NCBI GenBank assembly: GCA_900546565.1
Contig: URDC01000003.1
Span: forward strand, 53,905-117,904
DNA from: an uncultured Opitutales bacterium
GTDB lineage: Bacteria > Verrucomicrobiota > Verrucomicrobiia > Opitutales > Intestinicryptomonadaceae
Length of the DNA stretch: 64,000 nt
Direction: 5' to 3'
Below the pieces are notes generated by a model that searched no databases, was not told where the DNA came from, and saw only the letters and a program-made list of their open reading frames with translations. The position numbers were made by a program, and so were the translations under genes. Positions 17,452-27,203 of this stretch are shown here, one piece after another (positions within the stretch are counted from its first letter, which is position 1; every line of letters begins with the position of its first letter).

Positions 17452-19200
17452 ATGAATAAGTTTATATCAAGTGAGCGAAATATCCAAATACTACTGAATC
17501 TTTTAAAATCCTACGGAATAAGAAAAATCATTGCATCTCCGGGGACAACAAATATGGGATTCGTATATTCAGTTCAAAATGACCCTTTTTTTGAAGTTTA
17601 TTCAGCTCCAGACGAACGTTCCGCCGCATATATGGCAGTCGGATTATCGACCGAATCTGGCGAGCCAGTTATCATAACGTGCACAATGGCAACATCATCA
17701 AGAAACTACCTTCCTGCGTTAACCGAAGCTTATTACAGAAAAATACCAATTTTGGCCATTACATCTACTGTATATCCAGGGAAAGTAGGACATATGTTCC
17801 CACAAGTAATAGACAGAACAACCCCCCCCCAAGACACAGTATCGCTCAGCGTATCAATGCCGACTGTAAAAACGCCGGAAGATGAGTGGTTTTGCGAAAT
17901 CCAAGCAAATCGAGTCATCTCTGAGCTCTTCAGACACGGAGGAAATCCGTGTCACATAAATTTAGAAACAACTTATAATTTGACCCCAGCCACCTGTAAC
18001 CCGCCGACGAGAAATATAAGACGAATTGTAGGGAAAAAAGATTTTCCTGAAATTAAGGGAGAAAAAATTGCAATTTTTGTAGGTAATCACATAAAATGGG
18101 CACCAGAACTTATAGAGGCTGTTGATGTGTTTTGCGAAAAGTATGGTGCGGTTGTTTTGTGCGACCACACAAGTAATTACACGGGTAAATACAAAATACA
18201 TCATACTCTGGTTTCAAGTCAAATTCTCGCAGATTTGACGCCGCTTATGCCCGATTTACTCATACACATTGGAAACATTTCGGGAGATTATTCAATTTTC
18301 AATATTTCAAAAAAATGCAACGTTTGGAGAGTCAATCCCGACGGTGAAATCAGAGATGTTTTCAAAAAATGTACCTTTGTATTCGAAATGGATGAATGCT
18401 CCTTTTTTGAAAACGCTAATGAAAAATGCAACAAAACAAAATGTAATTCGAGTTATTTTAAATGTTGGCAAAACGCCCTTGCGAATATTAGAAAAAAAAT
18501 CCCCGATGTGGATTTTTCAAATCTTTGGGTGGCATCAATCTTGAACGATAAAATTCCGCCTAATAGTGTAATTCATTTTGGAATTTTAAACTCCCTGCGT
18601 TCGTGGAATATGCACGAACTTTCACCCGACATACACGGATATTGTAATACCGGCGGATTTGGAATAGACGGATGTCTGTCTACGTCTGTCGGGGCGTCGC
18701 TTTCCGACCCGAAAAAATTGTTTTTTGTCGTTATAGGAGACTTGGCATTTTTCTATGATATGAACGTGCTCGGGAACCGACATCTAAAATCGAATTTAAG
18801 AATTTTGTTGGTAAACAACGCCAAGGGCGTGGAATTTCAAAATTCGACACACCCTGCTTCTGCTTTTGGCAGTGAAACAGACAAATTTATTGCGGCAGCT
18901 GGACACTATGGAAATCAATCAAAGGAATTGATTAAACATTATGCCGAAGATTTAGGATTTGAATATCTCTCTGCTTCTACAAAAGAGGACTTTTTAATGT
19001 CTTATCAAAAATTCATAAACACGGAAATAACGGATAAGCCGATTTTATTCGAAATATTCACAAAAACAAAAGATGAGACATCGGCTCTGGATAAGTACAT
19101 TCGACTTGAACAAAGTGTCGCAAGTAAAACAAAGGAACTCATAAAAAACACATTGGGGAAAAATACAATCAGCATTCTCCGTAATTTATCAAAAAAATAG
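17452..19200 (+). CDS. MenD-like thiamine diphosphate enzyme
   Basis: 582 residues from the ATG at 17452; a TTG at 17422 is a weaker start. N-terminal pyrimidine domain with the catalytic glutamate in APDERSAAYMA (about 49-59); C-terminal PP domain with the ThDP/Mg motif GDLAFFYDMN ending in VNN about 25 residues later. Length and layout match MenD-type 2-oxoacid decarboxylase/ligases, but no men genes are nearby. In a surface polysaccharide locus it may add an acyl unit to a sugar or make an unusual precursor. Only 5 bases separate it from the next glycosyltransferase. Confidence 0.75.
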   Translation: MNKFISSERNIQILLNLLKSYGIRKIIASPGTTNMGFVYSVQNDPFFEVYSAPDERSAAYMAVGLSTESGEPVIITCTMATSSRNYLPALTEAYYRKIPILAITSTVYPGKVGHMFPQVIDRTTPPQDTVSLSVSMPTVKTPEDEWFCEIQANRVISELFRHGGNPCHINLETTYNLTPATCNPPTRNIRRIVGKKDFPEIKGEKIAIFVGNHIKWAPELIEAVDVFCEKYGAVVLCDHTSNYTGKYKIHHTLVSSQILADLTPLMPDLLIHIGNISGDYSIFNISKKCNVWRVNPDGEIRDVFKKCTFVFEMDECSFFENANEKCNKTKCNSSYFKCWQNALANIRKKIPDVDFSNLWVASILNDKIPPNSVIHFGILNSLRSWNMHELSPDIHGYCNTGGFGIDGCLSTSVGASLSDPKKLFFVVIGDLAFFYDMNVLGNRHLKSNLRILLVNNAKGVEFQNSTHPASAFGSETDKFIAAAGHYGNQSKELIKHYAEDLGFEYLSASTKEDFLMSYQKFINTEITDKPILFEIFTKTKDETSALDKYIRLEQSVASKTKELIKNTLGKNTISILRNLSKK

Positions 19201-19205
19201 ACATC

Positions 19206-20405
19206 ATGCGAATCGGATTTTTGACATTTGGCCAAGTGCCGATGCCTCCTGTAAAAGGAGGCGCCATAGAAGATTTACTCCAAGCGCAAATTGAGAAAAA
19301 CGAGATAACTGGCGAACATGAGTTTGTTGTATTTTCAAGATTCGACAAAAATGCCCTTATCGAATCTGCGAAATATTCTCACACAAAATACATATATATA
19401 AAACAAACTGGCTTTTGCTTTATTGAGCGTGTTATTAGATTTATAATCAATAGAAACCTGCCAATTTATATAGGAAGTTTGTTTCTTTCAAGAGCTTTAA
19501 AACACATAAAAAAAATCGGGTATTTTGATAAGATAGTAATAGAAACCGCCGCCGAATATTCCCTGAAAATCCCGCGAAAATATGTCGGAGAAATCATATT
19601 ACATCTACATAATGACACAGTTTTTAAAAGCCGAAAATATGAAGATATGATAACAAAGAAAATCGATAGGATTTTCGCCGTTTCCAAATACATTGCGAAC
19701 AGAGCTGCTGAAATTTTCCCGCGCGAGAAAATCTCGGTGATATATAACGGAGTCGATTTAAATAAATTCAAAATACAACGCGTTCAATCAGAAGAATTAA
19801 AAAAGAAATTTAACATAAAAGATAAAACTATAGTATTTGCTTTTACGGGTAGATTAACCGCAGACAAAGGCGCGGATATGTTACTTGACGCCTTTTTGAA
19901 AATGAAAACCAAAAGCGACACCTGCCTACTTTTTATCGGCGGCAAACATTACTCCAACAACAACGAAGATTCGTTCATCAGAGAATTGAAAAAGAAAGCA
20001 CTTAAATCGCAAAGAAAAATTTTCTTTACTGGATATATACCGCACGAAGAAATATATAAATATTACAGTATTTCAAATGTACTTGCCGTCCCTAGTATGT
20101 CAACCGAAGCTCTTTCGGTGTCTGCAATAGAAGGATTGGCGGCGTCCTGCCCAATATTGGTAAGTGATAGTGGAGGAATAAAGGAACTTGTAAATGAGAA
20201 ATGTGGATTTGTCATTAAAAGAGACAAAAAATTCGCAATCAATTTGTCTGAAAAGATGGATTTACTCGCCGACAATAGACCCCTCTTACAGGAAATGTCA
20301 AAAGCCGCAAGAAAAAGAGCGTCGAACTTCACAATCGAAACATACACAAAACGGTTTCTAAATTTGATAACGGCAAAGGGGCAAAAATCACCCAAGTCAA
20401 AATAG
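19206..20405 (+). CDS. GT4 family glycosyltransferase
   Basis: 399 residues, GT-B fold. Donor-site signature is clear: FTGRLTADKGADMLLDAF (about 216-233), and the EX7E-like stretch STEALSVSAIEGLAASCPIL (about 301-320). A Gly-rich acceptor loop (MPPVKGGAIEDLL) opens the protein. Likely adds an alpha-linked sugar to the lipid-linked unit. Last plus-strand gene of the AT-rich operon; the next gene is convergent. Confidence 0.88.
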   Translation: MRIGFLTFGQVPMPPVKGGAIEDLLQAQIEKNEITGEHEFVVFSRFDKNALIESAKYSHTKYIYIKQTGFCFIERVIRFIINRNLPIYIGSLFLSRALKHIKKIGYFDKIVIETAAEYSLKIPRKYVGEIILHLHNDTVFKSRKYEDMITKKIDRIFAVSKYIANRAAEIFPREKISVIYNGVDLNKFKIQRVQSEELKKKFNIKDKTIVFAFTGRLTADKGADMLLDAFLKMKTKSDTCLLFIGGKHYSNNNEDSFIRELKKKALKSQRKIFFTGYIPHEEIYKYYSISNVLAVPSMSTEALSVSAIEGLAASCPILVSDSGGIKELVNEKCGFVIKRDKKFAINLSEKMDLLADNRPLLQEMSKAARKRASNFTIETYTKRFLNLITAKGQKSPKSK

Positions 20406-20423
20406 CAACAGTGCCTACAAAAT

Positions 20424-21395
20424 TTAAGCCCCGTACTTTAACTGATTGCGAATAAAGGAGACTATTTTTTTTAAAGATAATCTTTTTCTCCGCTGAATAA
20501 GGCATCTGATGAAATAGCTTAATGCGCTTTTTTTCCCGTGCTTGTTTATGTATTTGAAGTCTATGACAGTGTCATTATCTTCAAAAATCTTGTCTGGAAC
20601 AATTATATAACGGCTATCAAAACTTAGCCCTTTCAAATAGAGTTTCATAGGACGCGAAAAAAAATGGATATACATATACTCTTCCTGCTTAACGATTCCA
20701 TCTTCGAGATATAGTCGAGACAAAACGCCTTTCTGAAATGTAAAAATTTGCCTTCTGTTTTTTACATCCTCTGACGGAGGGAGATATTGCAAGAAAAAGC
20801 CATATGAATACCGATTAAGCTGGGCAAAAACTGTCGCTCTGAAATATTCAATTTTTAAATCATCATATAAATTGCATATAATATCTTCGTCGAAAAGAAA
20901 ATTCTTATCCGAAGAAAATATTTGCCTATACGAAATACCGTCTTTATTAAAACGACGATAAAGAAGATTTATAGAAGGCTCATTTTTATACAATGTCGAA
21001 TGCCCTTGATACCCGATTTTTACGTATTTATCAAGAACTTCATCTGTGTAAAAGGCTCGAATATCCCCCCAAATCAAATCTAAATCGCAATGGCCCCAAA
21101 AATCATACGCCGAAAGTTCTTCTTTAAAAATATCTCCGTAAGCGACTCTAAAATCACACAATTTATAGGGACGTTCAAGCGATACGCTAAAATCGAAACA
21201 TTTTTGAATTCGAACACGAATATCGTCAAATGAACAATATTTAACTTTCACATTTGGCGGATAATCAAACGGAGTCTTGTCATCAGTAAATATCAACCAG
21301 TCTACGGTAGGATTATATCTACAAGACAATAGCCAAAGGGGAAACAACGATGGCAACTTACCAAAATATGGGACTACATATGCTATGGACTTCAT
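20424..21395 (-). CDS. DUF6625 family glycosyltransferase-like protein
   Basis: 323 residues. The N-terminal stretch (YVVPYFGKLPSLFPLWLLSC), the PYKLCDFRVAYGDIF segment (about 96-110) and the DxD-like motif HCDLDLIWGDI (about 122-132) are those of DUF6625 proteins, which occur in exopolysaccharide loci and look like GT-A transferases. It overlaps the upstream pyruvyltransferase gene by four bases. Substrate unknown. Confidence 0.78.
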   Translation of the reverse strand: MKSIAYVVPYFGKLPSLFPLWLLSCRYNPTVDWLIFTDDKTPFDYPPNVKVKYCSFDDIRVRIQKCFDFSVSLERPYKLCDFRVAYGDIFKEELSAYDFWGHCDLDLIWGDIRAFYTDEVLDKYVKIGYQGHSTLYKNEPSINLLYRRFNKDGISYRQIFSSDKNFLFDEDIICNLYDDLKIEYFRATVFAQLNRYSYGFFLQYLPPSEDVKNRRQIFTFQKGVLSRLYLEDGIVKQEEYMYIHFFSRPMKLYLKGLSFDSRYIIVPDKIFEDNDTVIDFKYINKHGKKSALSYFIRCLIQRRKRLSLKKIVSFIRNQLKYGA

Positions 21396-22483
21396 TTTAA
21401 TGCTGATGTTATAAAATTTTTGGATTTTTCTCGTTCCAATTCAAGACGCAACTTTACTTCCGAATAATCGATTTCAAGGGGAATAGAATACATATCTTCG
21501 AGAGAAGTAATTATCCTGTTACTCAGTCCGAGTTGTTTTAAAAGCAATATAATCCTATTTTCATTTTTATTATTATAGGAAATGAAATAAAACGGTTTTT
21601 CGTTTACTATGGACAATGCGACTCCGTGAAAAGACGTTGTTACAACACACTTCGAGCATTTAATATATCCCAAAAATTTTCCCGGAGATGCGCAAAAATC
21701 CGCATCTGGACATGTCGGAATTATACCGTCTGAACAAAGCCTTACTACCTTGGCAGAAATATGTTTTGCTAACGAATAAGCTGCCTCCGAAACAAGTTCA
21801 CTTTTTGAAACTTCATATAACACCACACATTCTCTAAATGATTCGTCCGGAATTTCAGAAATATTACTCCAAAAATAATCGGATAAAAGCAATGTGGGGT
21901 CTAAAACAGTAGAAATTTTCCTCTTTGTATATTTAGACAAAAATTCAGCAAAATCAGATTCGCGCACACTTATGGAGGAAAAACCATTCAATGCCGTAGA
22001 CAAAAAGTTTTCGGACAAATTCAAATTAGAAAAATCTCCGCCGCTTGCCGCATAAGATACTTTTCTGTACTTGGAGGGAAACACGCCCCAAAAAAGTAAA
22101 TCTCCCTTCACTATCGGAGACCAAATTTGGTCGCTCCCCCAAAAAACAACATCATAATCTAATTGTTGTATTTCTTTTTTCGAATGTATTTTCTTAGATA
22201 AAATTAAATTAGAATATAAAAAACGCAAAAAAGCATCGTGCCGCTTTTTAAAAAATCTAAAAAACCTCATTTTAAATAAAAAATCTTTAAGCCCCGCAAA
22301 AAAGTTTTTTCTGCAAAAAGACAAAAACGGATTCGGACTTCCAGAAATCAAAAGGTACGTAGGTCTATAATCGATAATCTCAACCTTATGTCCGAGAAAC
22401 GACAAATAAGTCTTCAACGCATACGCCTGCAACACAGCACCGTAATTACACGCACAATGAAATGTTAATATACCGATTTTCAT
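21392..22483 (-). CDS. Polysaccharide pyruvyl transferase
   Basis: 363 residues from the ATG at 22483, where the family N-terminus MKIGILTFHCACNYGAVLQA begins; upstream starts add unrelated residues. VFWGSDQIW (about 117-125) and TTSFHGVALSIVNEKPF (about 280-296) are hallmarks of the PS_pyruv_trans family, which transfers a ketal pyruvate from PEP to a sugar. This would make the surface polymer acidic. Coupled to the DUF6625 gene by an ATGA overlap. Confidence 0.85.
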   Translation of the reverse strand: MKIGILTFHCACNYGAVLQAYALKTYLSFLGHKVEIIDYRPTYLLISGSPNPFLSFCRKNFFAGLKDFLFKMRFFRFFKKRHDAFLRFLYSNLILSKKIHSKKEIQQLDYDVVFWGSDQIWSPIVKGDLLFWGVFPSKYRKVSYAASGGDFSNLNLSENFLSTALNGFSSISVRESDFAEFLSKYTKRKISTVLDPTLLLSDYFWSNISEIPDESFRECVVLYEVSKSELVSEAAYSLAKHISAKVVRLCSDGIIPTCPDADFCASPGKFLGYIKCSKCVVTTSFHGVALSIVNEKPFYFISYNNKNENRIILLLKQLGLSNRIITSLEDMYSIPLEIDYSEVKLRLELEREKSKNFITSALK

Positions 22484-22537
22484 GACATTATAACCACTTG
22501 TGTACAATGCGAAAGCCACAAAAACAAGAAAAAAAAG

Positions 22538-23884
22538 CTAACCCCTCTCTATATCTTCCGAGTCGGTTGATTGGCCTGTTTGAATTTCGATTACTTTTAA
22601 CTCTCGGATTGCTTTTATCGAATGCATTTTTCCCGCTGGGATTTTTACTGAATCGCCCGTTTTTACAAGATGTTCTTCTCCGTCCAAGACAACCTTGCCC
22701 GTCCCGTTGACAACAGTCCAAATTTCTTCCCTATTTCTATGTAAATGGGTGTCTATTTGGCCGCCGTCTTTAAACGTGAGTTGTTTCGTTAAAACCTTGT
22801 GCCCGTCCGAAAACGTATCGAAAGACAAAACCTTATACTCGCCCCAGCGACGTTCTTCAAACATCGGGCGAAGTTTTATTTTTCTGACGTATTCCTTCAA
22901 ATTTACGCTTTCGTTTTTATTGCCGACAAAAATGCCGTCGGGGCTCGCCGCGACAACAGTATCTTTCAATCCCGCGCACACGACGGGAACATCAAGCTCG
23001 TTTATCACGTTTGTGTTTTGCGAATTTTCGAGAACAACCCGACCTATTGAAGCCTCGCCGATTTCCTCCGAAAGCGAATTCCACGTCCCCAAATCTTTCC
23101 ATTCTCCGTCAAAAGCGACCGCGGCAATAGACGTTTCGCGCTCCAAAATCTCGTAGTCAAAACTGTTTTTCGGCAATTCGCGATAGTGTGCCCGAACATA
23201 TTCAAACGATACATTACCCAAATATTTCTGCACAACGTCCAACATATATTTGAGTTTGAAGGCAAAAACACCCGCGTTCCACAAAGCACCCTCTTCAATG
23301 AGTTGTTTAGCTTTCTCCGAATCTGGCTTTTCGCAAAAATGTCCCACCCGAATTGCGGCAAGACCGCCACATTCCGTATTTTGTCTCGCCTCTGGAACAA
23401 TGTATCCAAATTTTGAAGAAGGGTCGCTAGGAACAATTCCCATAAGGACAATGTTCGCTATCCCGCCTTGAACAAGCTCGGACATTCGTAATAAAGATTC
23501 AAAATACCCCGATTCCGTATACGGATCGATTGGCATAACAATAACAGAATCTTCGGGATTCGCCCTACCCTTATCGAACAAAAACGACGAAGCAAGCGCA
23601 ATAGCCGGAAATGTATCGCGCCGTTCGGGTTCGTCCACAATGTTAATATTCTCGCCTATTTGCGAAATAATACTGTCGCGTTGAAGCGCGCTTGTGGCAA
23701 TCGTCAAATTTTCGGAAATCCCAGCCGCGCGCAACTGCCTGACAACTCGCTGACACATAGACTCGTATTGACCGTCCGGGGCTTTCAAAAGCTTCAAAAA
23801 CTGCTTGGCTCTCACCCCGTTTGAAAGCGGCCAAAGCCTCTCGCCCGACCCGCCCGAAAGCAACACTATCCATAAATTTTGCAT
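22538..23884 (-). CDS. manC: Mannose-1-phosphate guanylyltransferase (type II PMI/GMP)
   Basis: 448 residues. Nucleotidyltransferase signature LLSGGSGERLWPLSN (8-22) with KQF, and the cupin phosphomannose isomerase domain at the C-terminus (about 335-435; THLHRNREEIWTVVNGTG). Makes GDP-mannose for the gmd/fcl genes encoded divergently 1.3 kb away. GC content rises here compared with the neighbouring AT-rich genes, so the gene probably belongs to the resident part of the locus. Confidence 0.9.
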   Translation of the reverse strand: MQNLWIVLLSGGSGERLWPLSNGVRAKQFLKLLKAPDGQYESMCQRVVRQLRAAGISENLTIATSALQRDSIISQIGENINIVDEPERRDTFPAIALASSFLFDKGRANPEDSVIVMPIDPYTESGYFESLLRMSELVQGGIANIVLMGIVPSDPSSKFGYIVPEARQNTECGGLAAIRVGHFCEKPDSEKAKQLIEEGALWNAGVFAFKLKYMLDVVQKYLGNVSFEYVRAHYRELPKNSFDYEILERETSIAAVAFDGEWKDLGTWNSLSEEIGEASIGRVVLENSQNTNVINELDVPVVCAGLKDTVVAASPDGIFVGNKNESVNLKEYVRKIKLRPMFEERRWGEYKVLSFDTFSDGHKVLTKQLTFKDGGQIDTHLHRNREEIWTVVNGTGKVVLDGEEHLVKTGDSVKIPAGKMHSIKAIRELKVIEIQTGQSTDSEDIERG

Positions 23885-24014
23885 ACAACCGAGTTTTGCA
23901 TATCACGCCCAAAAATCAAACCTTTTATGTTTTAAGACCCACAATATAGTTGACCTCGGTGGTAAAAAAACAGAGACTTTGGAACAAAAGTCTCAAAAAA
24001 ATAGAACCCTTTTT

Positions 24015-25163
24015 ATGAAAAAATTTCTTATTATTTATGAATTCGCGAACAAATTGGGTGAGAAAAACGAAAATGACCCACTTTGGAATTTTTCGCGCGA
24101 TATCCTACTCGAAAAACTTTCAAAAACGGGCAACGCGCTGAAATTCTCCGTCGCCCGCGGAATCTTCAAAAAGCACCAAGACGGCGGAACTTCCGCGAAG
24201 CGTCTGGCGAACTTTTTCTATATGCACGCGGCTGTCCTGTTCGAATATTTATCGAAGCGTCCCGATGTCGTTTTTGTCAGAACCACGCCTCCGCTTATCC
24301 AAATTCCGTATCTGTTTTTCGGCAAGCTTTTCGGGACGAAAGTCTACGTTTGGCTCATGGACTACCACCCCGTTTTCGGGCTTAGAAGCTCGAAAAAAGG
24401 CTCTCCGAAATACTTCGTGTGGAAATTTTTCGACATACTCGACCGCCTCGCGCTGAAACTCGCCGCGGGCGTCGTCTGCCTCGACACCGCGATGTCCGAG
24501 CTAATCAGGGAACGTTCCCCGAAAACCAAAACCTTCGTCTGCCCCACGTTTTCGCTGAAAAAAGTCGACTTCCTCGACCTTTCCAACCCGCGCGAAAAAG
24601 TCGACACAGTATCGCTGCTCTACTCGGGCAACTTGGGGCGCGCGCACAACACCGAAAAACTCGAAAAATTCCTCTCGGCATTGTCGAAAAAGGCGAAAGT
24701 CGAACTCGCATTCAGCGGAATGTCCGACAAATCGGCCGCGCGTCTTGCCGCGGTCTGCGAGGCTTCGGGCGCGCATTTCAAACGCTTCCCGTTCGTGAAA
24801 AACTACGCCGACTTGGGCGCGTTCTACAAGAAAAACGGGTTCGATTACGGCATAGTTCTGCTCAACGACGAACTTCGCGGAGTCGTCTCGCCGAGCAAAT
24901 TCTCGGGCTATTCGTCGTTCGGGCTTCCCGTCATAAACATCGGGCCGAAGGGAACGAACGCCGACACGCTTTGCGAACGCTTCGGCGCGGGAATTTCCTT
25001 CGACGACGTTTCGGAAATCGACGCCGTCATAGGACGAATCTTGAACCCCGCAACCCAGCCCGAACTCGCCCGCAATACGAAAAATTCGCTCGAATATTTC
25101 AGCCCGAAAGCCGCCGAAAGACTCGCCGATTTCTGGCTGTCCGAATTGGATTCAAAGGCGTAA
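24015..25163 (+). CDS. Glycosyltransferase, GT4-like
   Basis: 382 residues from the ATG at 24015. Open frame extends upstream to 23805, but that part overlaps manC antisense and is not family-like. GT-B fold: [20 protein letters not shown] at the N-terminus, [20 protein letters not shown] (about 208-227) opening the donor domain, and [19 protein letters not shown] near residue 300, as in WecB/WbuB-like GT4 enzymes. First gene of a GC-rich operon with gmd, fcl, aminotransferase and phosphoglycosyl transferase. Confidence 0.82.
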   Translation: MKKFLIIYEFANKLGEKNENDPLWNFSRDILLEKLSKTGNALKFSVARGIFKKHQDGGTSAKRLANFFYMHAAVLFEYLSKRPDVVFVRTTPPLIQIPYLFFGKLFGTKVYVWLMDYHPVFGLRSSKKGSPKYFVWKFFDILDRLALKLAAGVVCLDTAMSELIRERSPKTKTFVCPTFSLKKVDFLDLSNPREKVDTVSLLYSGNLGRAHNTEKLEKFLSALSKKAKVELAFSGMSDKSAARLAAVCEASGAHFKRFPFVKNYADLGAFYKKNGFDYGIVLLNDELRGVVSPSKFSGYSSFGLPVINIGPKGTNADTLCERFGAGISFDDVSEIDAVIGRILNPATQPELARNTKNSLEYFSPKAAERLADFWLSELDSKA

Positions 25164-25207
25164 AAAGTGTTGCAAAAAAACGCAAATCTGAAAAACTCTC
25201 CGCCAAT

Positions 25208-26254
25208 ATGAGTAAAACGGCACTAATAACAGGCATTACGGGTCAGGACGGCTCGTATCTCTCGGAACTCCTTTTGCAAAAGGGCTACACGGTTCACGGC
25301 ATAATCCGCCGCGCAAGCTCGTTCAACACGCAGCGTATCGACCACCTCTATAACGACGAATCGCTCAAAGACAGATTTTTCCTGCATTACGGCGACCTTA
25401 CCGACTCGTCAAACCTCAACCGCATTGTAGAAAAAACCGCCCCCGACGAAATCTACAATCTGGGCGCGCAAAGCCACGTAAAAGTAAGCTTTGAAGTTCC
25501 CGAATACACCGCCGACGTCGACGCAATCGCGACCCTGCGCTTCCTCGACGCAATCAAGGAAACCGGGCTTAAACACACGCGCTTCTATCAGGCGTCGACC
25601 TCCGAACTCTTCGGCAAAGTGCAGGAAATCCCGCAGCGCGAAACAACTCCGTTCTACCCGCGCAGCCCCTACGCCGTCGCAAAACAATACGCATATTGGA
25701 TTGTCGTCAATTACCGCGAGGGCTACGGGATGTTCGCCTCAAACGGCATTTTGTTCAACCACGAATCCGAACGCCGCGGCGAGACATTCGTAACGCGCAA
25801 AATCACACGCGCCGCTGGCCGCATAAAACTGGGGCTTCAAGACCGCCTCATTCTCGGCAATATGGACTCCAAACGCGACTGGGGCTACGCGCCCGAATAC
25901 GTCGAGGGAATGTGGCGCATCTTGCAGGCGGACAAACCCTCGGAGTACGTTTTGGCTACAAACGAAACCCACACCGTGCGCGAGTTCACCGAGCTCGCCT
26001 TCGCGCGCCTCGGAATGGACATTGAATGGTCTGGCAAGGCGGAAAACGAAAAGGGCATATGCAAACAGACGGGCAAAACCGTCGTGGAAGTCTCGCCGCG
26101 CTACTACCGCCCGACGGAAGTCGACCGCCTCCTCGGCGACGCTTCGAAGGCGGAACGCGAACTCGGTTGGAAACCCAAGACCACCTTCAAAAAACTCGTC
26201 GAAATAATGACAGATGCCGATTTCGAACTCGCCAAAAAAGAGGCGGCGCGATGA
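25208..26254 (+). CDS. gmd: GDP-mannose 4,6-dehydratase
   Basis: 348 residues from the ATG at 25208; the longer open frame upstream is out of context. Extended SDR with [11 protein letters not shown] (9-19) for [18 protein letters not shown], catalytic Thr/Glu in STSELFGK (about 132-139) and YxxxK in [13 protein letters not shown]. Converts GDP-mannose to GDP-4-keto-6-deoxymannose. The stop overlaps the fcl start as ATGA. Confidence 0.95.
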   Translation: MSKTALITGITGQDGSYLSELLLQKGYTVHGIIRRASSFNTQRIDHLYNDESLKDRFFLHYGDLTDSSNLNRIVEKTAPDEIYNLGAQSHVKVSFEVPEYTADVDAIATLRFLDAIKETGLKHTRFYQASTSELFGKVQEIPQRETTPFYPRSPYAVAKQYAYWIVVNYREGYGMFASNGILFNHESERRGETFVTRKITRAAGRIKLGLQDRLILGNMDSKRDWGYAPEYVEGMWRILQADKPSEYVLATNETHTVREFTELAFARLGMDIEWSGKAENEKGICKQTGKTVVEVSPRYYRPTEVDRLLGDASKAERELGWKPKTTFKKLVEIMTDADFELAKKEAAR

Positions 26255-27198
26255 ACCCCACAGATAAAATTTTCGTGGCGGGCCACAACGGAATGGTGGG
26301 TTCTGCAATCGTCCGAGCCCTCGAAAACGTGGGCTACACAAATTTCGCCCTGCGCCCGCATTCGCAGCTCGACCTCACAAATCAGGCGCAAACCGAAAAC
26401 TTCTTCGCGGGAGAAAAGCCCGACGTAGCCGTAATCGCCGCGGCAAAAGTCGGCGGAATATACGCAAACAACACCTACCCCGCCGAGTTCATCGAAATCA
26501 ATTTGGCAATCGCGCTCAACACAATCCGAGCGGCATACAAAGCGGGCGTCAAACGCCTGCTCTACTTGGGCAGCACCTGCATCTACCCGCGAATGGCGCC
26601 GCAGCCCATTCCCGAAAACGCATTGCTTACAAGCGAACTCGAAAAGACAAACGAGGCCTACGCAATCGCGAAAATCGCGGGGCTTAAAATGTGCGAATAC
26701 TTCCGCAAACAATACGGCGTCTGCTACCACAGCGGAATGCCCACAAACCTCTACGGGCCGAAGGACAATTACCACGAAAAAAATTCGCACGTCCTGCCCG
26801 CATTGATTCGCCGCTTCCACGAGGCCGCGCGGCGCGGCGACAGCGAAGTCGTCCTGTGGGGGACGGGAACGCCCCTGCGCGAATTCCTTCACGTCGACGA
26901 CCTCGCCGACGCGTGCGTGCACCTTCTTGAAATGGACAACCCGCCCGACCTCGTAAACCTCGGCAGCGGCGAAGAAGTCTCCATCGGCGAACTCGCCGAA
27001 ATTGTCGCCCAAACCGTCGGCTTCAAGGGGAAAATCGTCCACGACACTTCAAAGCCCGACGGCACCCCGCGCAAGTTGTGCGACACCACCCTCCTGCGCT
27101 CGACGGGCTGGAAGCCCAAATACGATATCCGCGCGGGCGTCAAACAAACCTACCAGTGCTTCCTGCGCGAACTCGCCGACGGCACTATCAGAATGTAA
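26251..27198 (+). CDS. fcl: GDP-L-fucose synthase
   Basis: 315 residues from the ATG at 26251. N-terminal [15 protein letters not shown] (9-23), active-site GSTCIYP (about 109-115; Ser and Cys acid/base) and YAIAKIAG (about 139-146) are diagnostic of the epimerase/reductase that turns GDP-4-keto-6-deoxymannose into GDP-fucose. Translationally coupled with gmd. It indicates fucose, or a related 6-deoxyhexose, in the polymer. Confidence 0.94.
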   Translation: MNPTDKIFVAGHNGMVGSAIVRALENVGYTNFALRPHSQLDLTNQAQTENFFAGEKPDVAVIAAAKVGGIYANNTYPAEFIEINLAIALNTIRAAYKAGVKRLLYLGSTCIYPRMAPQPIPENALLTSELEKTNEAYAIAKIAGLKMCEYFRKQYGVCYHSGMPTNLYGPKDNYHEKNSHVLPALIRRFHEAARRGDSEVVLWGTGTPLREFLHVDDLADACVHLLEMDNPPDLVNLGSGEEVSIGELAEIVAQTVGFKGKIVHDTSKPDGTPRKLCDTTLLRSTGWKPKYDIRAGVKQTYQCFLRELADGTIRM

Positions 27199-27203
27199 AA
27201 ACC

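Noticed and set aside
17452..19200. True menD for menaquinone synthesis
   Set aside because: No other men gene is near, and the neighbours are polysaccharide genes. Only MenD-like is supported.
24419..25207. N-terminal extension of the gmd frame
   Set aside because: It overlaps the glycosyltransferase gene in another frame and is Arg-rich. The gmd family start is the ATG at 25208.
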